Assembly (NCBI RefSeq): GCF_011008905.1
Contig: NZ_JAAIVI010000020.1
Location: 310,001 to 374,000 of the forward strand
DNA length: 64,000 nucleotides
Direction: 5' to 3'
DNA from: Wenzhouxiangella sp. XN201
GTDB taxonomy: Bacteria > Pseudomonadota > Gammaproteobacteria > Xanthomonadales > Wenzhouxiangellaceae
Part shown: piece by piece, positions 9,154-17,101 of the stretch
How positions within the stretch are numbered: the stretch's first letter is position 1
Layout: the number at the start of each line of letters is the position of its first letter
Program-made: the position numbers and the translations under genes
Notes under the pieces: generated by a model
The model's input: the letters and a program-made list of their open reading frames with translations, nothing else
Databases searched by the model: none
What the model was told of the DNA's origin: nothing

Positions 9154-11445
9154 ATGGCCCGCAAGCCTCGACGATCCCGATCAACCCGAAGAAAGAGCCG
9201 CCGCGGCAAGTCAGAATCGACCCGCCGTTTTGGTTTGCATGCCGTGCTCTTCCTGGCCGGAGTGCTGCTCGGCCTGTTTGGACCCTGGATCTGGTGGCTG
9301 GACCGCGAGGCCGGCCTGCGCTTTGCCGACCGGCACCTGACCCAGGCCAGCCGCGTCTACGCTCGGCCGCTGGAGCTGCACGACGGCGTACAGATCGCGC
9401 GCCGCGACCTGATCGTCGAACTGGAAGCCGCGGGTCTGCGCGCCGGCTCGCCGCAACGCCCCGGCCACTTTCGGCAGTCCGGCCAAAGCTTCGAGCTGCA
9501 CCTGCCTGCCTTTGCCTTTCCCGATGGCGTCCAGCCGGCACAGCGAGTCGTCCTGAACGTGACGACTGACGGGATCGATCTCGACGGGGAGTCCGGCGTG
9601 CTGCGATTGCCGCCAGCCGAGCTGGGTCGCCTGATGCCGCTCGACGATCGTATCCGCACCCCGATCGCGCTGGCGGAGTTCCCGCCATTGCTGGTCACCG
9701 GAGCCCAGGCGGTGGAGGATCGTCGCTTCAAACATCACCACGGCATCGACCTGCGCGGCCTGCTGCGGGCCCTGTGGGCCAACCTGCGCGCCGGACGGGT
9801 GGTGCAGGGTGGCAGCACCATCACGCAGCAGTTGGTCAAGAACCTGTTTCTCTCGCCAGAACGCAACCTGCTGCGCAAATTCAACGAGGCGATCATGGCC
9901 GCCAGCCTGGAGCGGCGCTATACCAAGGCGGCGATTCTCGAGGCCTGGCTCAACGAGGTCTACATGGGCCAGGAAGGCGGTCGCGCCATTCACGGCTTCG
10001 GCCGCGCCGCCGAGTACTATTTCGGGCAATCGGTGCAAGCGCTCGATCCGGGTCAGATTGCCCTGCTGGTCGGCATGGCGCGCGGTGCGTCCTGGTATCA
10101 CCCCCTGCGCAATCCCGATCGCGCCCGCGAGCGCCGCAACCGGGTGCTGGCGATTTTCGAGCAGACCGGCCTGATCGATGCTGCCGACCGGCAGCGCTAC
10201 GCCGACGCGGGCCTCGGCCTCAACCCGGGCCTGCGTTCGGGGGCTGTTCAGTACGCGGCGTTCCTCGACCTGGTCCAGCGCCAGTTGCGTGCCGACTATC
10301 GTGATCGTGACCTGCGCGGCCGCGGCCTGAGTATTTTCACCACCCTGTCACCTTCGGCCCAGGCCCGGGCCGAGCATGCCCTGGAGCAGGGCCTTTCGCG
10401 GACCGGGCGTGCGGGCGATGAACTGCAGGGTGCCATCGTCCTGCTCGAGCCGGCCAGCGGCGAGGTACGGGCGCTGGTCGGTGATCGCGTCAGCGGTCGC
10501 CGTGGCTTCAATCGTGCGCTGGATGCACGGCGGCCGGTGGGATCGGTGATCAAGCCGCTGGTCTATCTGCTGGCGCTGGCGCAACCGGATGTTTTCAGCC
10601 TGGTCACACCGCTCGAGGACGAACCCCTGGTGCTGGACATCCCCGGTTCGGGCGAGTGGCGACCGGCCAACCACGATGAGGTCAGTCACGGCACGGTGCC
10701 ACTGCTCGAGGCCCTGGCGCAGTCTTACAACCAGGCTACGGTCCGCCTGGGCCTGGAGATCGGTGTCGATGCCCTGTTCGCTCTGATGCGCCAGCTCGGC
10801 GTCGAGCCGGGTCGGGATGCGCATCCATCGGCCTTTCTCGGCGCCGTCGAGCTGTCCCCGCTGCAGGTCGCCCAGCTTTATCAGCCACTGGCCGCAGAAG
10901 GCTACAGTGCGGCGGTGCGCGGTATCCGTGAGGTGGTCGACAGCGATGGCGAGGTCATCGGACGCTACCCACCACGGCTCAAGCCCCTTGCTGAGCGCGA
11001 GGCCCTCGCCCTGCTGGACTTCGCCCTGCGCCGCGTGGTCACCGACGGCACCGGCCGCTCGCTTTCATCGCATCTGCCTCAGGATCCGGGCGTGCGTGGC
11101 AAGACCGGCACAACCAACGACCGGCGCGACGCCTGGTTTGTGGGGTACACCGGCGACTGGCTGGGCGTGGTCTGGGCCGGTCGCGACGACAACCAGCCCG
11201 CCGCGGTCGGCGGTGCGAACACCGCCCTGCCGGTCTGGGCCGAACTGTTCGCTGCCTTGCCCTTGCGCCAGGTCCGGCGCGGCTGGCCGGACTCGATCGA
11301 GTGGTTCTGGATCGACTGGCCCGAGCCTATCCTGGCCGACGAGGACTGCCCGAATGCCGTGGCCATTCCCTTCCTGGCGGGCAGTCAGCCCGAGACGTTC
11401 TCCGACTGCATCGAGCGGCGCGGCCGCTGGCCGTTCGGGAACTGA
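9154..11445 (+). CDS. mrcB: Penicillin-binding protein 1B (bifunctional peptidoglycan glycosyltransferase/transpeptidase)
   Basis: 763 aa. It polymerises lipid II and crosslinks peptidoglycan at the periplasmic face. A basic cytosolic tail (RKPRRSRSTRRKSRRGK) precedes one membrane anchor at about 28-48. A UB2H-like segment follows at about 65-150, where the LpoB activator binds in E. coli. The GT51 domain shows 'VEDRRFKHHHGIDL' with the catalytic Glu, 'QGGSTITQQLVKNLF' and 'RRYTKAAILEAWLNEVYMGQ'. The transpeptidase shows SxxK as 'GSVIKPLVY', SxN as 'QSYNQAT' and KTG as 'GKTGTTNDRRDAWFVGYTGD'. The UB2H-like segment and class A layout favour PBP1b over PBP1a. All catalytic motifs are intact. 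Confidence 0.93.
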   Translation: MARKPRRSRSTRRKSRRGKSESTRRFGLHAVLFLAGVLLGLFGPWIWWLDREAGLRFADRHLTQASRVYARPLELHDGVQIARRDLIVELEAAGLRAGSPQRPGHFRQSGQSFELHLPAFAFPDGVQPAQRVVLNVTTDGIDLDGESGVLRLPPAELGRLMPLDDRIRTPIALAEFPPLLVTGAQAVEDRRFKHHHGIDLRGLLRALWANLRAGRVVQGGSTITQQLVKNLFLSPERNLLRKFNEAIMAASLERRYTKAAILEAWLNEVYMGQEGGRAIHGFGRAAEYYFGQSVQALDPGQIALLVGMARGASWYHPLRNPDRARERRNRVLAIFEQTGLIDAADRQRYADAGLGLNPGLRSGAVQYAAFLDLVQRQLRADYRDRDLRGRGLSIFTTLSPSAQARAEHALEQGLSRTGRAGDELQGAIVLLEPASGEVRALVGDRVSGRRGFNRALDARRPVGSVIKPLVYLLALAQPDVFSLVTPLEDEPLVLDIPGSGEWRPANHDEVSHGTVPLLEALAQSYNQATVRLGLEIGVDALFALMRQLGVEPGRDAHPSAFLGAVELSPLQVAQLYQPLAAEGYSAAVRGIREVVDSDGEVIGRYPPRLKPLAEREALALLDFALRRVVTDGTGRSLSSHLPQDPGVRGKTGTTNDRRDAWFVGYTGDWLGVVWAGRDDNQPAAVGGANTALPVWAELFAALPLRQVRRGWPDSIEWFWIDWPEPILADEDCPNAVAIPFLAGSQPETFSDCIERRGRWPFGN

Positions 11446-11505
11446 GCCGGGTCGCCGCGGGTTACCATACGACTCGATGTGAAATGCGCGGGTAACGCTT
11501 CAACC

Positions 11506-12015
11506 ATGCAACGTGAACATAACTTCAGGGGCCTCGCTCTGGCCGTGTCGGCCAGCCTGGTGTTGGCGGCCTGCGCCTGGCAGCCGACAATGGATGACCC
11601 CGAAATGGTAGAACGGGTCAGGGCGCCGGAGGGCGGCGAGGAACCGCGCGGCCTGCAGGTCTATCCGCTGAGAAATCCGGCCGTGCAGGAACTCGAGCAG
11701 GCGGCCGAGGCGGCCCGTAAGGCCGGTGATCTCGAGCGTGCCGAGAGCCTGCTCGAACGGGCCCTTCGGATCGAAGCACGTGATCCCGAATTACTCCAGA
11801 ACATGGCCGAGTTGCAGCTTGCGCGCGGCCAGTGGGAGCAGGCGGAGAACTACGCCGAGCGCTCCTGGGAACTGGGTCCGCAGGTCGGTGATATCTGCCG
11901 TCGCAACTGGCAGGCCATGGCCCTGGCACGTGAACGCAATGGGCAGGTGGTTCAGGCCGAGCAGGCGCGTGAGCGGGCTCGCGTGTGCCCGCTCGAACCG
12001 CCCGAGCGGTTCTGA
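11506..12015 (+). CDS. TPR-containing lipoprotein
   Basis: 169 aa from the ATG at 11506; a GTG at 11479 would put nine residues before the signal peptide. The signal ends in a lipobox, 'LVLAACA', so this is an outer- or inner-membrane lipoprotein. From about residue 55, alpha-helical pairs fit two to three tetratricopeptide repeats ('AAEAARKAGDLERAESLLERAL', then 'LARGQWEQAENYAERSWELG'). TPR lipoproteins often scaffold envelope assemblies. Its place just after mrcB would fit a role with PBP1b, but it is not recognisable as LpoA or LpoB. It ends 13 bases before yoaA. Confidence 0.75.
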   Translation: MQREHNFRGLALAVSASLVLAACAWQPTMDDPEMVERVRAPEGGEEPRGLQVYPLRNPAVQELEQAAEAARKAGDLERAESLLERALRIEARDPELLQNMAELQLARGQWEQAENYAERSWELGPQVGDICRRNWQAMALARERNGQVVQAEQARERARVCPLEPPERF

Positions 12016-12028
12016 CCCCGACCTGGCC

Positions 12029-13936
12029 GTGAGCCGATCGCTGGCAGAACTTTTCGGTGCCGATGGCCCGCTGGCCGAACGGCTGCCGGCTTTCCGGCCG
12101 CGCTCGGGCCAGCTCGAGCTGGCCGAAACCATTGATCGTTGCCTGGCCGGCGGCCAGGATCTGGTGGCCGAGGCGGCGACCGGCACGGGCAAGACCCTGG
12201 CCTACCTGTTGCCGGTCCTTTTGCGTGGCGAGCGCACCATCATCTCGACTGGCACACTCAATCTGCAGGACCAGTTATTCCGGCGCGACCTGCCGATGGC
12301 GCTCGAGGCCCTGGGCGTTGAGCGCAAGACGGCCCTGCTCAAGGGGCGTGGCAATTATCTTTGTCTGCACCGGCTCGAACGTCATCTCGCCGAAGCCGAG
12401 TTGTTCGACGAGGTTGCCGAGGAGTTGCGCACCGTGCAGCGCTGGTCACGCCAGACCCAAAGCGGCGAGATCAGCGAGGTCGACAGCATTTCCAGCCAGT
12501 CGCGCGTGTGGCCGCTGGTGACCTCGACCCAGGACAACTGCCTGGGCAGCGAATGCCCATTCCTGTCCGACTGCCACCTGGTGCAGGCGCGGCGCCGCGC
12601 CCAGGAGGCCGACGTGGTGGTTGTCAATCACCACCTGTTGTTCGCCGACATGGCCCTCAAACAGACCGGCTTCGGCGAAGTGCTGCCCGGGGCCGAGACG
12701 GTCGTCATCGACGAGGCCCACCAGGTTCCGGACACGGCCATGCGCTTTTTTTCGCGCGGCTTGAGCGCCTGGCAGGTCCGTGAGCTCGCGCGCGACACCC
12801 TGGCGGCCTGTGGCGGGTCTGCCGGCAGTCTCAAGTTTCTGCGCGAGCCAACCGAGAATCTGCGTGCGGCCCTGGAGCAGGCCATGAGCGCCTGTGCCGA
12901 TCTGCCGCCGCGCGGTGAATATTCCGGCCTGCGCAGGCAGCTCGACGAGTTGCAGGCACTGGCTCGGGCACTCAATGACCTGGCCCGCGCGCTCGATCCA
13001 CTGGCCGAGCGCACGCGCGACCTGAGCAACTGTGCCGAGCGGGCGGCGGTCCTGCACGACGGCCTGCACGACTTCCTCGTCGGCCGCGAAGGCTACGTGC
13101 GCTGGTTCAGCTCGCGCAACGGGCGCTTCCAGCTCAATCTGACACCGCTCGACGTGGCTGCGCCGCTGACAGAACTGCGCGAGCGCGTGCCGGCGACCTG
13201 GGTGATGACCTCGGCGACGCTGGCGGTCAACGGGCGCTTCGAGCATTTCACCCGACGGCTCGGCCTGGATTCGGCCGAAGAGCTGGTCGTGGAAAGCCCA
13301 TTCGACTATCCGGCCCAGACCCGCCTGTGGATTCCCGACCAGCTGCCCGAACCGCGCGACCCTTCGCATACCGAGTCGCTGCTCGAGCAGGTGTTGCCAC
13401 TGCTCAGGGCCGCCGGCGGGCGCGCCTTCCTGCTATTCACCTCGCATCGCGCCCTGCAGCGGGCGGCGCAGTGGCTGCGATCGCATTCCGACTTCAAGTT
13501 GCTGATTCAGGAAGACGCGCCGCGTCATGTGCTGCTCGAGCGTTTTCGCACCAGCCCCAACAGCCTGCTATTGGGCGCGGCCAGTTTCTGGGAAGGGGTC
13601 GACGTGCCGGGTCGGGCGCTGAGCGTGGTGGTGATCGACAAGCTGCCTTTTGCCGCGCCTGACGATCCAGTGCTGGAGGCCACGCTCAAGGCCGTGCGCG
13701 AGGCCGGCGAGAATCCGTTTACCACGGTGCAGTTGCCGCAGGCGGTGCTGGCGCTCAAGCAGGGGGCCGGACGGCTGATTCGTCAGTCCGATGATTTCGG
13801 CGTGTTGGTGCTCGGCGATCCACGCATCCTGCAAAAGCCCTACGGCCGGATCTTCCTCAAGAGCCTGCCGCCGATGACGCGTGCAGACAGCGCCAGCGAA
13901 GTGGCTGAATTCCTGCGCGAGCGATTGGCGGCATGA
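12029..13936 (+). CDS. yoaA: DinG-family ATP-dependent DNA helicase YoaA (iron-sulfur, XPD-like)
   Basis: 635 aa from the GTG at 12029. The open frame extends upstream to 11726, but that part overlaps the TPR lipoprotein gene and has no family similarity. Motifs: Walker A 'AEAATGTGKTLAYLLP', an iron-sulfur cluster made of the Cys in 'GRGNYLCLHRL' plus 'NCLGSECPFLSDC', the DEAH box 'VVIDEAHQVPD', and C-terminal motifs 'ASFWEGVDVPG' and 'QGAGRLIRQSDDFG'. YoaA is a 5'-3' superfamily 2 helicase that works with the polymerase III chi subunit in replication repair. The stop overlaps the tsaB start (ATGA). E. coli also has yoaA next to tsaB (yeaZ), which supports the YoaA call over DinG. Confidence 0.9.
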   Translation: MSRSLAELFGADGPLAERLPAFRPRSGQLELAETIDRCLAGGQDLVAEAATGTGKTLAYLLPVLLRGERTIISTGTLNLQDQLFRRDLPMALEALGVERKTALLKGRGNYLCLHRLERHLAEAELFDEVAEELRTVQRWSRQTQSGEISEVDSISSQSRVWPLVTSTQDNCLGSECPFLSDCHLVQARRRAQEADVVVVNHHLLFADMALKQTGFGEVLPGAETVVIDEAHQVPDTAMRFFSRGLSAWQVRELARDTLAACGGSAGSLKFLREPTENLRAALEQAMSACADLPPRGEYSGLRRQLDELQALARALNDLARALDPLAERTRDLSNCAERAAVLHDGLHDFLVGREGYVRWFSSRNGRFQLNLTPLDVAAPLTELRERVPATWVMTSATLAVNGRFEHFTRRLGLDSAEELVVESPFDYPAQTRLWIPDQLPEPRDPSHTESLLEQVLPLLRAAGGRAFLLFTSHRALQRAAQWLRSHSDFKLLIQEDAPRHVLLERFRTSPNSLLLGAASFWEGVDVPGRALSVVVIDKLPFAAPDDPVLEATLKAVREAGENPFTTVQLPQAVLALKQGAGRLIRQSDDFGVLVLGDPRILQKPYGRIFLKSLPPMTRADSASEVAEFLRERLAA

Positions 13937-14589
13937 TACGGCTGGGTATCGAGACAGCAACCGATTTCTGCGCCGTGGCGTTGGCCGTCGACGGCGATGT
14001 GCGCGTACGTGAGCAACTCGCGCCACGGCGTCATGCCGAGCTGCTGCTGCCCTGGATCGGCGAACTACTGGCCGAGGCGGGCATCGGCTATTGCGACCTC
14101 GATGCACTGGCAGTCTCGCGCGGACCGGGCGGCTTCACCAGCCTGCGCATCGGGCTGGGTGCGGCGCAGGGCATTGCCCTGGCCCACGATCTGCCGATCC
14201 ACCCGGTCTCGACCCTCGCGGCGCTGGCGCATGCGGCCGACCCGGAGACACGCTCGCCGCATGTCCTGGCGGTGCTCGATGCGCGCATGTCGGAGATCTA
14301 TGCCGGTTTCTTCGAACGCCGCGACGGCGCGCATGTGGCCATGGACCCCGAAGTGGTGGTACCGCCGCGGCAACTCGAGCTGCCGCACGACGGCCCATGG
14401 CTGGCTGCCGGTTCCGGCCTGGCGAACTACGGCGAGGAACTTGAAAGCGTACTGGACGGCAAGGTGAGCCAGGCGCTGCCGGAGGTCTGGCCCAACGCCC
14501 GCAGCGTTCTGGTACTGGCCGAGACCATCGAACCGGTGCCCGCCTGGGAACTGGAGCCGAAGTACGTGCGCGACGATGTGACGAGTTGA
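13933..14589 (+). CDS. tsaB: tRNA threonylcarbamoyladenosine biosynthesis protein TsaB
   Basis: 218 aa. TsaB is the ASKHA-fold partner of TsaD in making t6A37 on ANN-decoding tRNAs. It begins 'MIRLGIETATDFCAVAL', and the family motif 'SRGPGGFTSLRIGLGAAQGIAL' region is clear at about residues 58-80, followed by 'VLDARMSEIYAGFFE'. Length is close to E. coli TsaB (231). It is translationally coupled to yoaA by a 4-base overlap. The gene ends just before an inverted repeat that separates it from a convergent glycosyltransferase gene. Confidence 0.93.
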   Translation: MIRLGIETATDFCAVALAVDGDVRVREQLAPRRHAELLLPWIGELLAEAGIGYCDLDALAVSRGPGGFTSLRIGLGAAQGIALAHDLPIHPVSTLAALAHAADPETRSPHVLAVLDARMSEIYAGFFERRDGAHVAMDPEVVVPPRQLELPHDGPWLAAGSGLANYGEELESVLDGKVSQALPEVWPNARSVLVLAETIEPVPAWELEPKYVRDDVTS

Positions 14590-14596
14590 ATCAAAT

Positions 14597-14762
14597 CACA
14601 AATCTCAAGCACCAAATCTCAAACAAATTCGAAATTCCAATGACCGAATGAGCAAAGCTTGGCTCCGCCAAACGTGGGCCGCGGTTGTGTCTGTTTCGAT
14701 CATTCGAACATTGGTGCTTGGAATTTGTTTGGAAATTGGTGCTTGGAACTTGGTACTTGGTC
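14597..14762. repeat. Long imperfect inverted repeat between tsaB and a convergent glycosyltransferase gene
   Basis: The left arm (about 14597-14655) contains TCTCAAGCACCAAATCTCAA, then ACAAATTC and CCAATGACCGAATGA. The right arm (about 14696-14762) read on the minus strand contains TTCCAAGCACCAATTTCCAA, then ACAAATTC and CCAATGTTCGAATGA. Arms of about 50-55 bases are imperfectly matched over a 40-base spacer. The arms are A/T-rich in a GC-rich neighbourhood and carry short iterated units (CAAGCACCAA). Nothing coding is seen. Confidence 0.7.
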
Positions 14763-14766
14763 TTCC

Positions 14767-17097
14767 TTACACCAATTTCCGGAACAACCGATCATAGCGA
14801 CTGGCTATTTCCGACCAACTCAGCCGCCGGGCAAACGCGTGACCGCGCTCGGCCAGTTTGCGGCGGCGCCCGTCGTCCTCTAGGAGATCGGCGACGGCGC
14901 GCGCGAAGGCATCCCAGTCGTCGCGGATGAGCAGCTCGCGGCCGTCGTTGACCGGCAGGCCCTCGCAACCCTTGCGGGTGCTGACCACCGCCAGACCGGC
15001 GGCGAAATAATCCAGGATCTTCATGCGTGTACCACCGCCGGAGGTCAGCGGCACGATGGCCAGGTCGCAGGCCTTGAGCGGGGCGGCCAGATGGTCGAGG
15101 CTGCCGGGCAGGTAGACATCGGGGTGGTCGATAGCGGCTGGCGGCTCGCTGCCGATTGCCAGCAGCTGCACACGGTGTCCCAGTTTGGCCAGGCGCGGCA
15201 GCAACTCGGCGATGCTGGTCAACAGGGCCTGCTTGTTGGGACCGTAGGAAAACGTGCCGTGGTAGGCCAGCACCGGACGATCGGGATCGAGCCCGAAGCG
15301 TTCGGACAGGATCTCGGGCTCGGCTCGGTCGAAGCGCTCGATGTCGACCCCGTGCGGAATGGTGACCAGGTTGGCCGGGTCCAGGCCGTCGTCGATAAGC
15401 TGGCGTCGATCGCGGTCGGAAACGCAGACGACGGCATCCATGCAGTTGGCCAGCTTGAGTTCGACACCCTTCAGGCGCTCGAACGCGGAATCCGACAGGT
15501 CGCCGACCTGGTCGGCCAGGCGCAGATACTCAACGTTGTGCTCGGCCAGCACGGCGCGTCCGCCGTTGAACAGCCGGCAGATGCGCGCTGACTGTGCGTA
15601 GGCGGGAAACTCGGCCAGCGCGGTGGCGGCATCGATCTGCCGGCCGACCCAGGCGGCGCGCAGGCCGTAGCCGGGGTCGTACAGCGGCCAGTACAGGAAG
15701 GCGTTGCTGGCCGGCAGACCGCGCAGGCGATGGAGTAGGTGGCTGAGGGCCCGTGGCAGGCTCAACAGCCGTAGCCACCCGGGTAGGGGCCTTTCGCGGA
15801 TCTCACTATCTTCGATGCGGTAGTAGCGGCCACGATCGGCAGTCACGATGGCCACTGTCCGTCCGCCGGTGGAAAGCCCCCGGGCCGTCTCGACAATCTT
15901 GACCGCCGCGCCGTGGTCGGTCGGAAACAGGTCGGAGCGGGTGATGATGACCACGCCCTGGCCGTCGAGCTCACGCCGAAGCGGTCGCAGCAGCGCTCGG
16001 GTGAACATGCCGGTCAGGCTGGGACGGCGTTCCAGGCTGCCGGTCGAAGCGCTGGTCACGCCGGCCGAGGACGCTACGAAACGGCGTTTGCGTGCCCGGC
16101 CGAGCCAGTCGACCAGGGGCGCCAGGCAGGTTTTGTCGTCGTAATGCGTTGTGGCCAGTTCGCGGGCTGCAGCCGTTTTCTCGCGCCAGCGTTCCGGCTT
16201 TTCGAGCGCCTCGAGCACCGCCTTGCGGGCTTGCCCGGGTGAATCGACCACCCAGCCGGCATCATGGGCGCGAATCAATTCGGCCATCGGCAGGCAACTG
16301 TTGATCAGGACCGGCAGGCCAGCTTCCAGGAAAGAAGCGATACGAAAGGGCTGGGCCATTTCGCGCTCGAGATTGGGCCGGGCGAGCTCCACGCCGATGT
16401 GCGCGCGTGTGGCGAGAAAGTCCTGCCAGTCCTGCCAGGGGACCAGGCCGTGCTCCTCGGCCTCGGCACTGGCGTGACGCGGTCCGAAATGATGCAGGCG
16501 CACGCGTCCGGACTGCCCTTCGGGAACCAGTTGATCCAGCCAGCCGTCGGTTCGGCGCCAGGGCCACTGGCGGCCGCCGGTGGCGAGCACCAGCGGTTCC
16601 GAGTGATCAAGACGCGGCCGGGCCGGAGCACGGATCGGCAAGGGAACCTCGACAATCGGTACTTCGCGCCTGAGATCGGCGCCGTCGGCCAGCAGCCAGG
16701 CCGCCAGCAGGCTGCGCTGGCGGTCGTTACCCACCAGCATCAGGTCGACCCGAGAGAGCGCCTTCAAATAGCGTTGGATGTAATGCTGCGAGGCCACCGG
16801 ATCGACGAAATGCGCCTCCAGGGGTCGTGGCGCGATGCAATCAGCGATGACCGGCAGCGAAAGCGAATCGGGTAGGCGCTCGGCCAGCTGCCAGTAACCC
16901 AGCAGCAGGCAGTCGGGGCGTACGCTTGGCAGCAACCCGGCGATTGCCTCGTTAGTCCAGTCTTCCTGCCAGTGATGTTCGACTTCGAGCCCGGCCCGTT
17001 CCAGGCCAGCGATCAGCCGCGCGCTACGCAGCTGGTTACCGGTCGCCGAGCGATCGGCCTCGAACGGCGCTTCCTCGGTCAGGTAGAGAATGCGCAT
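14767..17097 (-). CDS. Tandem glycosyltransferase (two GT-B/GT4-like halves)
   Basis: 776 aa from the ATG at 17097, four bases after the ptsI stop. A longer start at 17199 would overlap ptsI by about 100 bases and adds a non-homologous tail, so I reject it. The N-terminal half (1 to about 340) begins 'MRILYLTEEAPFEADRSATG' and ends in a GT-B-like 'PFRIASFLEAGLPVLINSCLPM' segment. The second half (about 375-776) begins 'GVVIITRSDLFPTDHGAAVK' and has the GT4 donor-site region 'PLTSGGGTRMKILDYFAAGL'. It also has 'AEHNVEYLRLADQ', typical of GT4 enzymes. No signal peptide; probably a cytosolic surface-glycan enzyme. It is the last gene of the train from caxA or kdsD, so it may be co-expressed with the PTS genes. 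Confidence 0.82.
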   Translation of the reverse strand: MRILYLTEEAPFEADRSATGNQLRSARLIAGLERAGLEVEHHWQEDWTNEAIAGLLPSVRPDCLLLGYWQLAERLPDSLSLPVIADCIAPRPLEAHFVDPVASQHYIQRYLKALSRVDLMLVGNDRQRSLLAAWLLADGADLRREVPIVEVPLPIRAPARPRLDHSEPLVLATGGRQWPWRRTDGWLDQLVPEGQSGRVRLHHFGPRHASAEAEEHGLVPWQDWQDFLATRAHIGVELARPNLEREMAQPFRIASFLEAGLPVLINSCLPMAELIRAHDAGWVVDSPGQARKAVLEALEKPERWREKTAAARELATTHYDDKTCLAPLVDWLGRARKRRFVASSAGVTSASTGSLERRPSLTGMFTRALLRPLRRELDGQGVVIITRSDLFPTDHGAAVKIVETARGLSTGGRTVAIVTADRGRYYRIEDSEIRERPLPGWLRLLSLPRALSHLLHRLRGLPASNAFLYWPLYDPGYGLRAAWVGRQIDAATALAEFPAYAQSARICRLFNGGRAVLAEHNVEYLRLADQVGDLSDSAFERLKGVELKLANCMDAVVCVSDRDRRQLIDDGLDPANLVTIPHGVDIERFDRAEPEILSERFGLDPDRPVLAYHGTFSYGPNKQALLTSIAELLPRLAKLGHRVQLLAIGSEPPAAIDHPDVYLPGSLDHLAAPLKACDLAIVPLTSGGGTRMKILDYFAAGLAVVSTRKGCEGLPVNDGRELLIRDDWDAFARAVADLLEDDGRRRKLAERGHAFARRLSWSEIASRYDRLFRKLV

Positions 17098-17101
17098 CGC
17101 T

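Noticed and set aside
11726-12028. Upstream extension of yoaA
   Set aside because: Overlaps the lipoprotein gene; helicase homology begins after the GTG at 12029.
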